Origin: a virus
Direction: 5' to 3' (one strand)
Length of the DNA: 25,651 bases
Virus record (IMG/VR): IMGVR_UViG_3300012923_000392
Span: 1 to 25,651 of that record
Below are positions 1 through 8,418 of this stretch, in pieces. The first letter of the stretch is position 1, and each line of letters begins with the position of its first letter. A program made the position numbers and the translations under genes. Under the pieces are notes generated by a model. That model saw only the letters and a program-made list of their open reading frames with translations. It did no database searches and was not told the origin of the DNA.

Positions 1-255
1 TCAGAGCTTGTGAAGATAATAGAAAAGCACTCCAACCATGATGGCGCCCGCGAGAACCGCGATCCGGTCAAACCATTTGCTCTGCGTGAACTCGGGGAGG
101 ATCGCCGCCGGGAGAAACATCGCCAAGAGAAAAACCGTGAGCAGCACGCCGAAGATCTTCGGAATCGCGAGCAGGACCGCGGCGAAAATCGCGCCGATGA
201 CTAGATGGAGCAGGTGGTATTTCGCTAGAGACTGCTCTGCCGTATTGATGTTCAT
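1..255 (-). CDS. Holin candidate with three membrane helices
   Basis: An 84-residue membrane protein from ATG 255 (ATGA overlap with the endolysin stop), ending in TGA at the window edge. Three hydrophobic segments are visible: about residues 14-34 (HLLHLVIGAIFAAVLLAIPK), 36-56 (GVLLTVFLLAMFLPAAILPEF) and 63-81 (RIAVLAGAIMVGVLFYYLH). Size, three helices and position beside an endolysin without a signal peptide fit a class I holin, which opens the inner membrane at a set time. Unlike lambda, the holin follows the endolysin. The end is Lys-Leu, with fewer basic residues than usual for holins, so the role is probable and not proven. No spanin genes are seen inside the window. Confidence 0.65.
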   Translation of the reverse strand: MNINTAEQSLAKYHLLHLVIGAIFAAVLLAIPKIFGVLLTVFLLAMFLPAAILPEFTQSKWFDRIAVLAGAIMVGVLFYYLHKL

Positions 256-839
256 GTGACCTCCAGTGAAGTTCCCGCCGCTGGCGGGGGATTTTTGAGA
301 GCGGAAACGAGCTTTGTGACGGCATCCATGAAGCGCGGCATCCCGGTCAGACCGCCATTCACTCTGCGCCGTACCATCTCCCAATTCTGCTGATCCGCGT
401 AGAACGGAACATGGCGCTCCTCGAAAAAGAGAGCCAGAATATCCGCCGACGTCGCCGGGTCGAGCGCGAGGTCGGGATTCGACACCAGGTCCTTCTCGAT
501 CTCCGAACCGAAGTGCTCGTAATTGACGCGCCCGGTTATCTGGACGAATCCGCGGCCGCGAAATTTCACACCGTCGCCGGGATTCAGGTTCCCGAGGTCC
601 TTCCTGTTGTCGTACAGATTCGAAAGGTAGGTCGGACCGCCCCGCTCCTTCACCGGAGAAAAGTTGCCGGACTCCACGCCGATGGTCGCGATGGCAGCGA
701 CGCCCACCATTGGCGACGTATAAGCGCCTCGCTGGTCGAGAGCCGCCTCCACGAGCGGCCAGTTCACGCGGACGTTCTCTAGCGGACCGAATGGCCCGAG
801 GATCGCGGAGATGATCTCTGGCGAAAGAGGGAAGTTCAT
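252..839 (-). CDS. Endolysin, glycoside hydrolase family 19 type
   Basis: A 195-residue cell-wall hydrolase that would break the glycan strands of peptidoglycan at the end of infection. The GH19 core is clear: AAIATIGVESGNFSPVKE with candidate catalytic Glu56, KFRGRGFVQITGRVNYEHFG at about 92-111, then NPDLALDPATSADI and RRRVNGGLTGM. It is a single-domain enzyme with no signal peptide, so it needs a holin to cross the membrane. The start ATG 839 overlaps the stop of the XhlA-like gene, and its TGA overlaps the ATG of the next gene, so three lysis genes are translationally coupled. An N-terminal segment of about 35 residues may be a short binding or folding arm. Confidence 0.88.
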   Translation of the reverse strand: MNFPLSPEIISAILGPFGPLENVRVNWPLVEAALDQRGAYTSPMVGVAAIATIGVESGNFSPVKERGGPTYLSNLYDNRKDLGNLNPGDGVKFRGRGFVQITGRVNYEHFGSEIEKDLVSNPDLALDPATSADILALFFEERHVPFYADQQNWEMVRRRVNGGLTGMPRFMDAVTKLVSALKNPPPAAGTSLEVT

Positions 840-1138
840 GGTTTCCACCCCTGCAGAATGGCCTTCACAAGTTCGATAAGAAGTGCGCCGCCGGCGGAGA
901 GGGCGAGCATCATCACCCAATTTTTAAGCCGGAGCGACGTCCTCGATGTCTCCAGCGCGCGAATCTTTTCGTGGGCGGAATTGATGTCCCGCGTTGCCTT
1001 TTCGAGAAGAGCCGCGCGGTCCGCAGCGGCCGATTCGGCGAGGCGCAGATGCCCAGCCTTTAGTTCATCGATAGAACGGAGAACCCAGAGACGGTCCTCG
1101 CTCCACGGTCCCCTGAATCGTTCAGATTCGTCGCTCAC
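836..1138 (-). CDS. XhlA-like lysis membrane protein
   Basis: A 100-residue protein starting at GTG 1138, overlapping the previous stop. Residues 12-70 form a coiled-coil-like helix (SEDRLWVLRSIDELKAGHLR, then AADRAALLEKATRDINSAHE), and residues 73-95 form one membrane helix (NWVMMLALSAGGALLIELVK) followed by a short basic end. That layout, a cytoplasmic coiled coil and one C-terminal anchor, is that of XhlA-type holin-associated proteins. A longer frame upstream is a shadow of the preceding gene. Its stop overlaps the endolysin ATG, so it is produced together with the lysis enzyme. The call rests on architecture and context, not on a family match. Confidence 0.6.
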   Translation of the reverse strand: MSDESERFRGPWSEDRLWVLRSIDELKAGHLRLAESAAADRAALLEKATRDINSAHEKIRALETSRTSLRLKNWVMMLALSAGGALLIELVKAILQGWKP

Positions 1139-1428
1139 TTCTTCAGTGCCTCCGCGATTTGTTTGTCCACGAGTAGGAGCTCGACCGTGAGTTCCCTCAT
1201 GCGGGAAGTGAGCCGTTCGGCCTGCGTTTTCCGAGCCTCTTCGATCTTCGCGAGAATTAATTCGCGGTGGATGTAAGGACGAAAGACTTCGCGGAAGTCC
1301 GCATAGTCCGGTTCCCTGGGACCAAATCCTGTTTTTTGGTAACGGTCGGACATCTTGATCGCCAGCGATCTCGCAACAGCGGCCAGTCGCCCCTCCGGTG
1401 TTTGATCCTCGTGAACCCGTCCGTTCAT
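1135..1428 (-). CDS. Small helical protein of unknown function before the lysis genes
   Basis: A 97-residue, highly charged protein with ATG start at 1428 and GGGGAAAG upstream. The N-terminal half contains RLAAVARSLAIKMSDRYQ and DYADFREVFRPYIHRELIL. The C-terminal half (AKIEEARKTQAERLTSRMRELTVELLLVDKQIAEALKK) is a clear heptad-patterned helix, so it likely forms a coiled coil. There is no signal or membrane segment. Its TGA overlaps the GTG of the next gene (GTGA), linking it to the lysis cassette. I do not recognise it; a regulator or antiholin-like partner cannot be excluded. Confidence 0.65.
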   Translation of the reverse strand: MNGRVHEDQTPEGRLAAVARSLAIKMSDRYQKTGFGPREPDYADFREVFRPYIHRELILAKIEEARKTQAERLTSRMRELTVELLLVDKQIAEALKK

Positions 1429-1460
1429 TTCTTTCCCCTGTGATCGTCACCAACCGCCCT

Positions 1461-2003
1461 CTACGCCGTCACCGCCAGATCATTCGAATACACTCTCCAT
1501 GCTGCGTTCGAGAAATACACCGGCACTCCCGTGCCGGCACCAGCGCCTTCACCGCCCTTTCTTCCGTTCGACGCGTAGGCAATCATGCCGGCGGCGCCGG
1601 TTGGAAGATTCGCCACGGTGTAGACCGGGAGCGCTCCGCTGACTGCCGGGACCCATGCCGTCCCGTTCCATTCAAGGAACTGGGAATCAGCGACGCTGAA
1701 GACGTGGAAGCCAGCATTGGGCGGATAGAAGTTCCACTCGCCCAACGGAGTCCCCGGATCGTCGGTGGTCCAGACGGCGATGTTATTGTCCGAGCCGGAC
1801 CATGCGCCCGTTGCGGCGACGCCGACGATGTAGCGCGCCCCGTTGGTAGGGGAGCCAGGAGGAGCGGTCAGCGTCCGCGAAAGGACTGCCGACTGCACGA
1901 GGGCATCGATCATCCGCAGGAACTTGCGGAAGTCGAGGTCGAAGGAATCGCCTGTCGCCGCGTTGATCATCACGTGAAGGTTGGGACCGTTGCTTACGCT
2001 CAT
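1461..2003 (-). CDS. DUF2793-type tail/host-contact protein
   Basis: A 180-residue protein from ATG 2003, which overlaps the tail-tip stop (ATGA) with GGAGGG upstream. A longer in-frame extension lies inside the tail-tip gene and is discarded. The middle, LRMIDALVQSAVLSRTLTAPP then GARYIVGVAATGAW and EWNFYPPNAGFHVF, fits the DUF2793 pattern seen in small phage tail proteins. The C-terminus (MIAYASNGRKGGEGAGAGTG, VYFSNAAWRVYSN) is a module common to fibre ends and accessory fibre proteins. It probably decorates the tip or a side fibre. No chaperone or fibre gene follows it, so it may be the terminal adhesin of the set. Confidence 0.7.
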   Translation of the reverse strand: MSVSNGPNLHVMINAATGDSFDLDFRKFLRMIDALVQSAVLSRTLTAPPGSPTNGARYIVGVAATGAWSGSDNNIAVWTTDDPGTPLGEWNFYPPNAGFHVFSVADSQFLEWNGTAWVPAVSGALPVYTVANLPTGAAGMIAYASNGRKGGEGAGAGTGVPVYFSNAAWRVYSNDLAVTA

Positions 2004-4828
2004 GAATTTAGCCCTCCGAAATATTGCCCAAAAAGAATTCCGAACCCCGTGAACGTCACATCGACCTGCTGCCATTGAAGTGATTCGAGGAGCACAGGGG
2101 GAGGACCGGGCAGGTTCTGCGCTCCGAATATTTTCACCGTAGCGATTCCCGGCAGACCGGAGTCAACGATGCGTTGCGCCGCGGTATAGGTGAAACTGGC
2201 TCCCGGAGGAACCGTGGTGCTTTGGTTGCCAGGGGGAGCGAACCCACCCACAAATCTGTAGATGGTGAAGAGAAACGCTTCGGAGAACGGGATCGAGTCG
2301 TCTCCCGCAGTCTGCAGCGTCAGCGGCGTCAGTCCAGCTTCGGTGTCCCTGTTCCTGGCGGAGAACGTCAGAACGAGATTCCCCGTGATCGTTTTGTAAC
2401 GGCTCCCGTATGGCAGGCCCTGCATTCGCAGATTCCCCGGCGGGTAGGGCCTGCCAACGCGAGAATTCGTCGTGACGCTCTCTGCCGTCGCCGAGCCTAT
2501 CGGCAGCGTGCCGGAGGAGTTCGTCGGGAGGAGCTTTGCATTTATCGTACGGTCCGAGGGAAAGCTGCCCGAATTCAGTAATCCGCTGCCGATGGAAAAA
2601 AACCAAACCTTTGCTCCGGCCGTGTGGAGGGCAGGGACCGTATCCATCAGCCCACGGAGAACGGGAGAGATGGTGTAGGTGCCGTCGGCATTCAACGTCG
2701 GCGTCTGCCAAGCCATGATCTCGCCGTCGATCATGCAGAGGTTCACACCCTGCAGAAAGTCTGCGGCTGTGCATGCTGCGAGCAGAATCAGGTCGATGCC
2801 ACCGCTGGCGGAGAGCGTAAAGCCAGTCGGATCGTTCGCAAGCGTCGCCACCGGGTAGTCCGCGGAAAGAATTCCGACCGGGCAGAAATTTCCGAAAAGG
2901 TTCGTGTCGAAGTATCCGGTCCCATCGTCGCGCCAAATTGCGTAACCCGTTGCGCCGGTCAAGGGGTTCTTGGCGGCCATGCTCATCACGTTTCTCCCTG
3001 AGAGACCAGAGAGCGCCAGGAGATGGTTGGGGACCTCCACCAATTGTTCGTATGTATTCGCGAGCGGCGTGCCTATCGGATTCACCCATCCCGAGGAAGG
3101 CGGAGAAACGAACGCCACGCTGTTGATCCCGAAGATGTCCTCGACCGCGTCGATGCTGATTTTCCCGTCGGTGAGTTCGCCGTAGCCGATGCGCGTGATG
3201 CGGAAAACCTCGTTGATGATCCCGAGCGGAACCCATGTGAAGCGGAAGACTCCTCCTGGCCGGAACTGCCACGCCGAACGGTTTGCTTTGAGCTTGAGCT
3301 TCGACAGCGGGTAAGTGAGCGTCTTCAGAACGCGCATCGCCACGAGCGCGGACGACGTCGCGTTGCTGAGTCCCTTAAAGTCGATGGTCTGCGGACGGAC
3401 CTCATTCGTGACGGCGATGTTCGCGGGATCGTAGGCGCGGATCGAACGGTCGGCGAAATTGGCTGCGCGTGAGGAGTAGCGAATGTTCACGAGGTTGGTG
3501 GTCTCGCGCCATGAGCCGCGCGAGAAGTCCGGCGTCTCGAGGACGGAATCGACCGTTAGAGTTGGCAGCGTCGTTGGGTCGTAGCCGCCGCGTGCGAGCG
3601 TGATCGACCAGAGACCGGTCTGCGGGTCGGTGTAGAGCACGCCATCGACGTGGCGTAATACTTCCCCGATGAGCTGGTCGGCGCTCGCCTGGGTATCGAA
3701 CTGCATCGAAATCCCGAGGCCCTCTGAGGATAGGGTCACCGCGGCGGCCGAGAAGCTGACGGGGTCGATGCGAGCGGTTGGGATTCCCAAACCGTAGTCC
3801 ACATTCGACAGAATGTCGTAAATCGCGAGCGCGCCGTTCGCGTCGCCTGAAATGTTCGCGACGCCGGCGCCCTGCGAGAGCGGATCCGGGCAGCGGCGCA
3901 CCACGAATGCCATCGGCTTCAGGTAATTGGACGTTCCCCAATAGAGCTGCTCCATCACGGCGTAGCACAGATTCCGGTAGGACGGAGCGACGTGCGAGTG
4001 CAGCGTCTTGATCGTGAAGACGTCTCCCGGCCCATATTGCGTCGAGCCGGTGTGAATCGTCAGATTGATTCGAGGATTCGAGAACGCCTGGTCGGACCAG
4101 AGATCGTGCGAACCTTCTGCGTTCGCCACGGCGTTGCTGAGACCGCCTGACACGGAGCCAACGATGCTCCATTTTGCTTTTCCGAAGGTCGAGTGCAGGT
4201 TGTTCGTATCGATGGCGACGAACGTGATCGTGAAGATTTCCTCGAGCGAGGAAGAGCCGGCCGCGAGTGAAGTGATTCCCCCGTTTCCGACGCCGAAGAA
4301 CGTGGAACCTATGCCGCTTTGGTCGGTGGCGATCCGTCCCTGCTTCGCGCCCAGGTACGCGTTCGGCTGCGATGTGGGGAGTCCGCGATAGAAGTCGATG
4401 ATGCCAGTGATCCCGCCCCCACCCCCGGGGCCTGTCCCTCCGAAAAGTTTCGGGGCGTTGCAGGTCACCTGAATGTAATCCTCGGTCCCGCTGCCATTCA
4501 GGATCGTGGCCGTCGTTCGCGGCTGAATGCTCTTGTCGTCGGTCTGGATATCCACGAGGTCTACGGGACCGTGGCAGAGCATCGACTGCACGCCGAGGAA
4601 ATATTGGTATCCCGTGGTTTGAGTCCTGCCCAGAGACAGGATCCCGCCGCCGACTTTGATGGCCTTCGATTTCAGGTCTCCCCACCAGGTCGTGTTGCTT
4701 CCCTTGATGATGCAGGTGCCGATGACAACGGTGATCGCGCGGCCTTCCTCCGCCGTCGGGACGGAGAAGTCCCCGAGCGCGGATGGCTGCGGCCCGCGCG
4801 GATGCGGGGCGAGCAGGGCGCCCACCAC
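2000..4828 (-). CDS. Tail tip / receptor-binding hub protein (gpJ-like role)
   Basis: A protein of at least 942 residues, the largest of the tail tip. GTG 4828 is the first standard start codon in frame, but it has no ribosome-binding site. The frame stays open upstream to a TGA at 4879-4877 and encodes a hydrophobic stretch (FFWLLLLLF, then VATTVVGALLAP) that is typical of the N-terminus of these proteins, so the true start is probably upstream. After GDFSVPTAEEGRAITVVIGT the chain continues with the central phage-tail domain: YDILSNVDYGLGIPTARIDP, LIGEVLRHVDGVLYTDPQTG and SITLARGGYD near residues 335-415. The last third is fibronectin-like and beta-rich. It probably closes the tail tip and contacts the receptor. 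Its TGA overlaps the next ATG. Confidence 0.85.
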   Translation of the reverse strand: MVGALLAPHPRGPQPSALGDFSVPTAEEGRAITVVIGTCIIKGSNTTWWGDLKSKAIKVGGGILSLGRTQTTGYQYFLGVQSMLCHGPVDLVDIQTDDKSIQPRTTATILNGSGTEDYIQVTCNAPKLFGGTGPGGGGGITGIIDFYRGLPTSQPNAYLGAKQGRIATDQSGIGSTFFGVGNGGITSLAAGSSSLEEIFTITFVAIDTNNLHSTFGKAKWSIVGSVSGGLSNAVANAEGSHDLWSDQAFSNPRINLTIHTGSTQYGPGDVFTIKTLHSHVAPSYRNLCYAVMEQLYWGTSNYLKPMAFVVRRCPDPLSQGAGVANISGDANGALAIYDILSNVDYGLGIPTARIDPVSFSAAAVTLSSEGLGISMQFDTQASADQLIGEVLRHVDGVLYTDPQTGLWSITLARGGYDPTTLPTLTVDSVLETPDFSRGSWRETTNLVNIRYSSRAANFADRSIRAYDPANIAVTNEVRPQTIDFKGLSNATSSALVAMRVLKTLTYPLSKLKLKANRSAWQFRPGGVFRFTWVPLGIINEVFRITRIGYGELTDGKISIDAVEDIFGINSVAFVSPPSSGWVNPIGTPLANTYEQLVEVPNHLLALSGLSGRNVMSMAAKNPLTGATGYAIWRDDGTGYFDTNLFGNFCPVGILSADYPVATLANDPTGFTLSASGGIDLILLAACTAADFLQGVNLCMIDGEIMAWQTPTLNADGTYTISPVLRGLMDTVPALHTAGAKVWFFSIGSGLLNSGSFPSDRTINAKLLPTNSSGTLPIGSATAESVTTNSRVGRPYPPGNLRMQGLPYGSRYKTITGNLVLTFSARNRDTEAGLTPLTLQTAGDDSIPFSEAFLFTIYRFVGGFAPPGNQSTTVPPGASFTYTAAQRIVDSGLPGIATVKIFGAQNLPGPPPVLLESLQWQQVDVTFTGFGILFGQYFGGLNS

Positions 4829-4893
4829 GGTCGTTGCGACGAAGAGAAGTAACAGTAGCCAGAAGAAGACAGCACCTCACTTTCTAAACGCTT

Positions 4894-5691
4894 CTATCCA
4901 ATCGAAGCGCTTCCATCGAATGGGTTTACCGTGGGAATCAGATCGAACCCGAGAAAACTGCTCGTGCGCCCGTAGTGCTGGCACGAGCCAAAATCCAGAT
5001 TGCATCCGGCCGTCGCGTCGACCGCAATGGAAGCGGCGAGTCCGGGGATGGGCGAGATGAGCGTTACCGTCGACCCGGAGTGCCCGACAATCATCCGGTA
5101 ATCGTTCCCGTGTTTCAGATAGCCGGCCTGCAGCGAATCCGGGATGGAGGCGAATGCGGGGATCGTTAGGATGGTCCCGGTTGAATCGACCGCGCTGATC
5201 GTGCCGTGGTAGGTGTGCTGCGTGAGGTCCGCTCCACATCCGAGGTCGCCGAAAATGTGAGAGCACGGAGCCTGGTAGAGCTGCTGCGGGATCTTCCGCT
5301 GGAGGAGATACTGCGCGGAATTGCAGGTGATCTCGCACTGGTCCGTGTAGCGCGCGGAAGCGATTTCACCCGTGAACAGGACCGCGGTCTCCGAATCTCC
5401 GTAGTGCGAGCCAAACACGGTCACGGCGATTGGCGCGCTCGGCAGGTAAGGGATGAGGAGTTCCGAGAGCGGATGGTCGATGGGCAGATAGATTTTCATT
5501 TGCCCGGAGACGACCTCGTTCGAGAGCTCGGTCTCGGTCCGCGTGACCGTCGTAGGCACGTACTGCTGACCCAAATAGGTGATCGGGTTCTCGGAGTTGG
5601 TGACCGCAAACGAGAGGCCCGTCGCCTGGAAGAGGAAGAGTTCGTAGGGCTCCGATGCCGCGCCGGATTTTTCAATCGCGTCATAACTCAC
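4894..5691 (-). CDS. Tail hub protein, BR0599 family, with possible iron-sulfur site
   Basis: A 265-residue protein of the BR0599/DUF2163 type, the hub family that joins tube and tip in gene transfer agents and lambda-like tails. The N-terminal two thirds are beta-rich (YELFLFQATGLSFAVTNSE, ITYLGQQYVPTTVTRTETELS). The C-terminal domain holds the family cysteines: C-x8-C in APCSHIFGDLGC (about residues 148-157) and C-x6-C in GCNLDFGSC (about 234-241), and ends with FLGFDLIP. Lambda gpL binds a [4Fe-4S] cluster through four C-terminal cysteines with the same two spacings, as I recall them, so metal binding is plausible. The start is GTG 5691 with GAGGGAA upstream, overlapping the preceding stop. 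Confidence 0.8.
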   Translation of the reverse strand: MSYDAIEKSGAASEPYELFLFQATGLSFAVTNSENPITYLGQQYVPTTVTRTETELSNEVVSGQMKIYLPIDHPLSELLIPYLPSAPIAVTVFGSHYGDSETAVLFTGEIASARYTDQCEITCNSAQYLLQRKIPQQLYQAPCSHIFGDLGCGADLTQHTYHGTISAVDSTGTILTIPAFASIPDSLQAGYLKHGNDYRMIVGHSGSTVTLISPIPGLAASIAVDATAGCNLDFGSCQHYGRTSSFLGFDLIPTVNPFDGSASIG

Positions 5692-7406
5692 GGAATTTCC
5701 CTCGGCACTTCCTGAAGCGAGACCATCGATTCGGCGTGCTCCGTGCTATCCCACTTGATCGAAACGGAGTCAGAGGCGAGCCGCGTGAACGTGAGAAAAG
5801 AGACCATCGTGCTCGTCTTCGGGAAGGTTTTCCCCGTGGGGTTATCCAGCGTGAGCGTCTCCGTGCCATCGCCGTTGTCGACCGCCGCGGTTATTTTCCG
5901 GTAGACGTTCCCGGAGCCATCTTGCGGGATGAAGGCGATGTAGCGGCGCGAGGGCGTGGGGAAAAAGAAGCGCGTGTAAAACTCCGAGTTGACCCTGATC
6001 GCGGCGTCAGTCGAGATCACATCCTGAAATAGCACGAGGTCCTGATCCCACGTCGGAATCCAGAATGCGCTGAACTGTCCGAGGCGACGCAGCATGAAGG
6101 CTCGAAACGCGGTGATGTTCGAATGCCCGTCCACCCACCAGGGGAACTCCTGGCCGACGATGGCGGTCCCGCCTTTGTCGATGACCTCGATCGGTCCAAT
6201 TTTCGGGTCGATGCTCACGAGCGAGCGTTTGTAGTTGCGCCTCAGCGGAGCCTCGGCCCAGTTCGGCATGACCTCGAGAACATCGAATCCCTTGTACTGC
6301 GTGGGCGAAGTCGTGGGCGCCGGCGACGGTTGTCCGACCTCGGGGATAAACGAAAGGTCGACCTGATCGATTTCGCTGCTGTGCCGTGAGACGTCAACAG
6401 AATTCGGGAGCCTGCAGAGAAAGAGCGGAATCACCCTCGTCCCCGGTCCACCCTTCCATGCGAACTGCGTCGGAGAAGTCGTGGTGACGGACGTCGGTCC
6501 CACGCTCTGGATCGAAAGCGCTTCGAAGGTGAACTCGTTGACCCAGATCGCGAGCAATCCGCCAGCGGCGAATTGGCGGTCCGCCGTGGCCACAGGGATC
6601 ACGAACGTGCCGGCGGAGATGTCAGAGGCCAGCGGCTGCGAATCCGGCCACCAGGGGACGCCGTAAGGCTGATTCTGCCATCCCCACACCAACGACTCCA
6701 TCCCCGCGGCGTCTCGCGCGTTGAGGGTCAGAGCGCGGTACCGCATGGCTCGGCGGGGAATCTGACGCAAGGCTCGGCGCTGCTCGGCGTCGCTGTAGGC
6801 CTTGAGCACGTCCGTGAGAAACTCGAAGGTTTCCTCCATGCCTTCGCCCCAATCAGGAGCCACGGAAAAGAGCGTGATCCGGGATCCGGTGACTTGCATG
6901 TCCGTGCCGCCGATTCCCGAATCGAAGCTGAACACAACGTCCTGGGCGATTTGCGCCGGTCCCACGCTCGGAACCGTCGCCTGGTAAATAAACGAATCGA
7001 GCGCGGGAAAGATGAGCGGCAGGCCGTAGGGATTTGGAAGAATGAGGCCTCCGGTCCCGTTTATCGCGATGGCGACCAGAGTCTGATCCGAGTCGCGGAA
7101 AGCGTTCCAGACCTCGACCGCGAACTGTGTGGCGGTGAGAACGAACCCGAGCTTCTTCACGCGCGGGATGACGATGACCTTCTCGAAGAGTTGACCGCCG
7201 AACGTTTCGACCCGCTGGCCAGCGAGATTCTGCTTCGCGATGGAGATGGCCGGCTGCGGGACGCCGCGATTTGCGGCCTTCGGATTCGACGTTAAGCTGA
7301 GGGACAGTCCAACCTGATACGTCATCGCCACGATGTCCGTCGAGCGATTCGACGGGTCGATCCTGACGGGGAACGCATTCAATTGGCCAGCGAAGTTCGT
7401 CGGCAT
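5688..7406 (-). CDS. Tail tip protein, candidate distal tail component
   Basis: A 572-residue protein starting at ATG 7406 with AGGAGAG upstream. It lies directly before the BR0599-type hub, where gene transfer agents and related phages carry the distal tail protein. Segments that look conserved among such proteins are FEFLTDVLKAYSDAEQRRALR with RMRYRALTLNARDA-like continuation near residues 200-240, QPYGVPWWPDSQPL, LSFIPEVGQ, LEVMPNWAEAPLRRNYKRS and FSAFWIPTWDQDL. The repeated 'edge' pattern suggests two similar half-domains, about residues 1-330 and 340-572. The stop overlaps the hub start as GTGA. The exact role (distal tail ring or connector to the hub) is inferred from order. Confidence 0.65.
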   Translation of the reverse strand: MPTNFAGQLNAFPVRIDPSNRSTDIVAMTYQVGLSLSLTSNPKAANRGVPQPAISIAKQNLAGQRVETFGGQLFEKVIVIPRVKKLGFVLTATQFAVEVWNAFRDSDQTLVAIAINGTGGLILPNPYGLPLIFPALDSFIYQATVPSVGPAQIAQDVVFSFDSGIGGTDMQVTGSRITLFSVAPDWGEGMEETFEFLTDVLKAYSDAEQRRALRQIPRRAMRYRALTLNARDAAGMESLVWGWQNQPYGVPWWPDSQPLASDISAGTFVIPVATADRQFAAGGLLAIWVNEFTFEALSIQSVGPTSVTTTSPTQFAWKGGPGTRVIPLFLCRLPNSVDVSRHSSEIDQVDLSFIPEVGQPSPAPTTSPTQYKGFDVLEVMPNWAEAPLRRNYKRSLVSIDPKIGPIEVIDKGGTAIVGQEFPWWVDGHSNITAFRAFMLRRLGQFSAFWIPTWDQDLVLFQDVISTDAAIRVNSEFYTRFFFPTPSRRYIAFIPQDGSGNVYRKITAAVDNGDGTETLTLDNPTGKTFPKTSTMVSFLTFTRLASDSVSIKWDSTEHAESMVSLQEVPREIP

Positions 7407-7413
7407 CTCTCTC

Positions 7414-8409
7414 CTACTGCTTCACAACCGCGAAGTTCGGAAACATCTTGTACGTCGTCGAACCGATGACGTATTCGTCAGCGTTCGAAAAGCCGTTCCC
7501 GACGCCATTCGAGAAGAAAATATTCGGGACGGTGCCGAGCATGGAAAACCCGGTGGTGGTGCTGTCACGATTCGCCCACAAAATGATCGGGAGAAGATTA
7601 GCCCTGCCGTCCTGCTGGCTCGTTTGCTCGTATTGAAAGGTGGTGGTGGCAGCACCTTTTGCGAAGACGGGGAAGTTGGTACTCATGGTCTGGCCTGTCC
7701 CGCGAACCGAAGTATCGCCAAACTTTCCGGTGTAACCCTGATCCGGGGTGGCCAGTGGGATGATGCCGAGCCATTTTCCTGTGAAGGTGTCAACGTCTGC
7801 CCTCACGAATCCTGTTCCCCCGCCATTCTGATCGCCTCTAACAAACGGGCAATCGGAAGTAGAGGTATAACCGGGAACGTTGGCTCCGGCATTCTGGCCA
7901 ACGTAATAGCCGGCCGATGGGCCGAAGAAGTAGGGACCGCCCGTATAGCTTCCGGCTTTCTGAAGGGAGGAACCCCATCCGAGGAAAACGTAGAGGCCGG
8001 GGGTCTTCTCGCAAACCACGATGATGTTGTCGGCCGTGGCGTCCGCGAAAAAAAAGTAATTCGAGAAAGGACCGGCGGCGAGCTTCATTCCCACGCCGAT
8101 GGGAAACGACGACGAACTCCCGAATGGAGCGCCGGTGATCTGGTTCTTGAACGGCTGGCCGGAAACGAACCCGGTGCCCATGCCCATGTGAATGCCATAG
8201 TGCGCGGTAGCCGGGATTGCATTCCAGATTGCCGATTCGTTCTCGGCCGCGCGGAAGTGGACATAATTCCCGCTCTTGTGGAGCGTCGCGGTCCAACCCG
8301 ATCCCTCTACCGCTGACCTATCCTGCGTCCATCCGAGGCTCACGAGCCACGTCACGAGGGTTTGCAGGAGATTTGTCGAACTGGTCGGCGTGCCCGTCTG
8401 ATAAGACAT
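7414..8409 (-). CDS. Second virion structural protein of the tandem pair, unknown role
   Basis: A 331-residue protein from ATG 8409 with GGGGGAGAG upstream, 9 bases after the previous stop. It begins SYQTGTPTSSTNLLQTLVTWL, matching the spacing of small, Gly and Asn-Leu-Leu residues at the start of the upstream protein. It then shows a beta-rich body with SGWTATLHKSGNYVHFRAAE, IHMGMGTGF, VVCEKTPGLYVFLGWGSS, and a C-terminal YVIGSTTYKMFPNFAVVK comparable to the other protein's last strand. No catalytic motif is visible. Position between tape measure and distal-tail gene points to the tail tip. Confidence 0.68.
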   Translation of the reverse strand: MSYQTGTPTSSTNLLQTLVTWLVSLGWTQDRSAVEGSGWTATLHKSGNYVHFRAAENESAIWNAIPATAHYGIHMGMGTGFVSGQPFKNQITGAPFGSSSSFPIGVGMKLAAGPFSNYFFFADATADNIIVVCEKTPGLYVFLGWGSSLQKAGSYTGGPYFFGPSAGYYVGQNAGANVPGYTSTSDCPFVRGDQNGGGTGFVRADVDTFTGKWLGIIPLATPDQGYTGKFGDTSVRGTGQTMSTNFPVFAKGAATTTFQYEQTSQQDGRANLLPIILWANRDSTTTGFSMLGTVPNIFFSNGVGNGFSNADEYVIGSTTYKMFPNFAVVKQ

Positions 8410-8418
8410 CTCTCCCCC

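Noticed and set aside
3402-4880. Second minus-strand frame starting GTG at 4880, overlapping the tail-tip gene
   Set aside because: Its translation is Arg/Pro-rich shadow sequence. Only the frame ending at 2000 shows tail-tip motifs. Its GTG may nevertheless matter for the start-codon question reported above.
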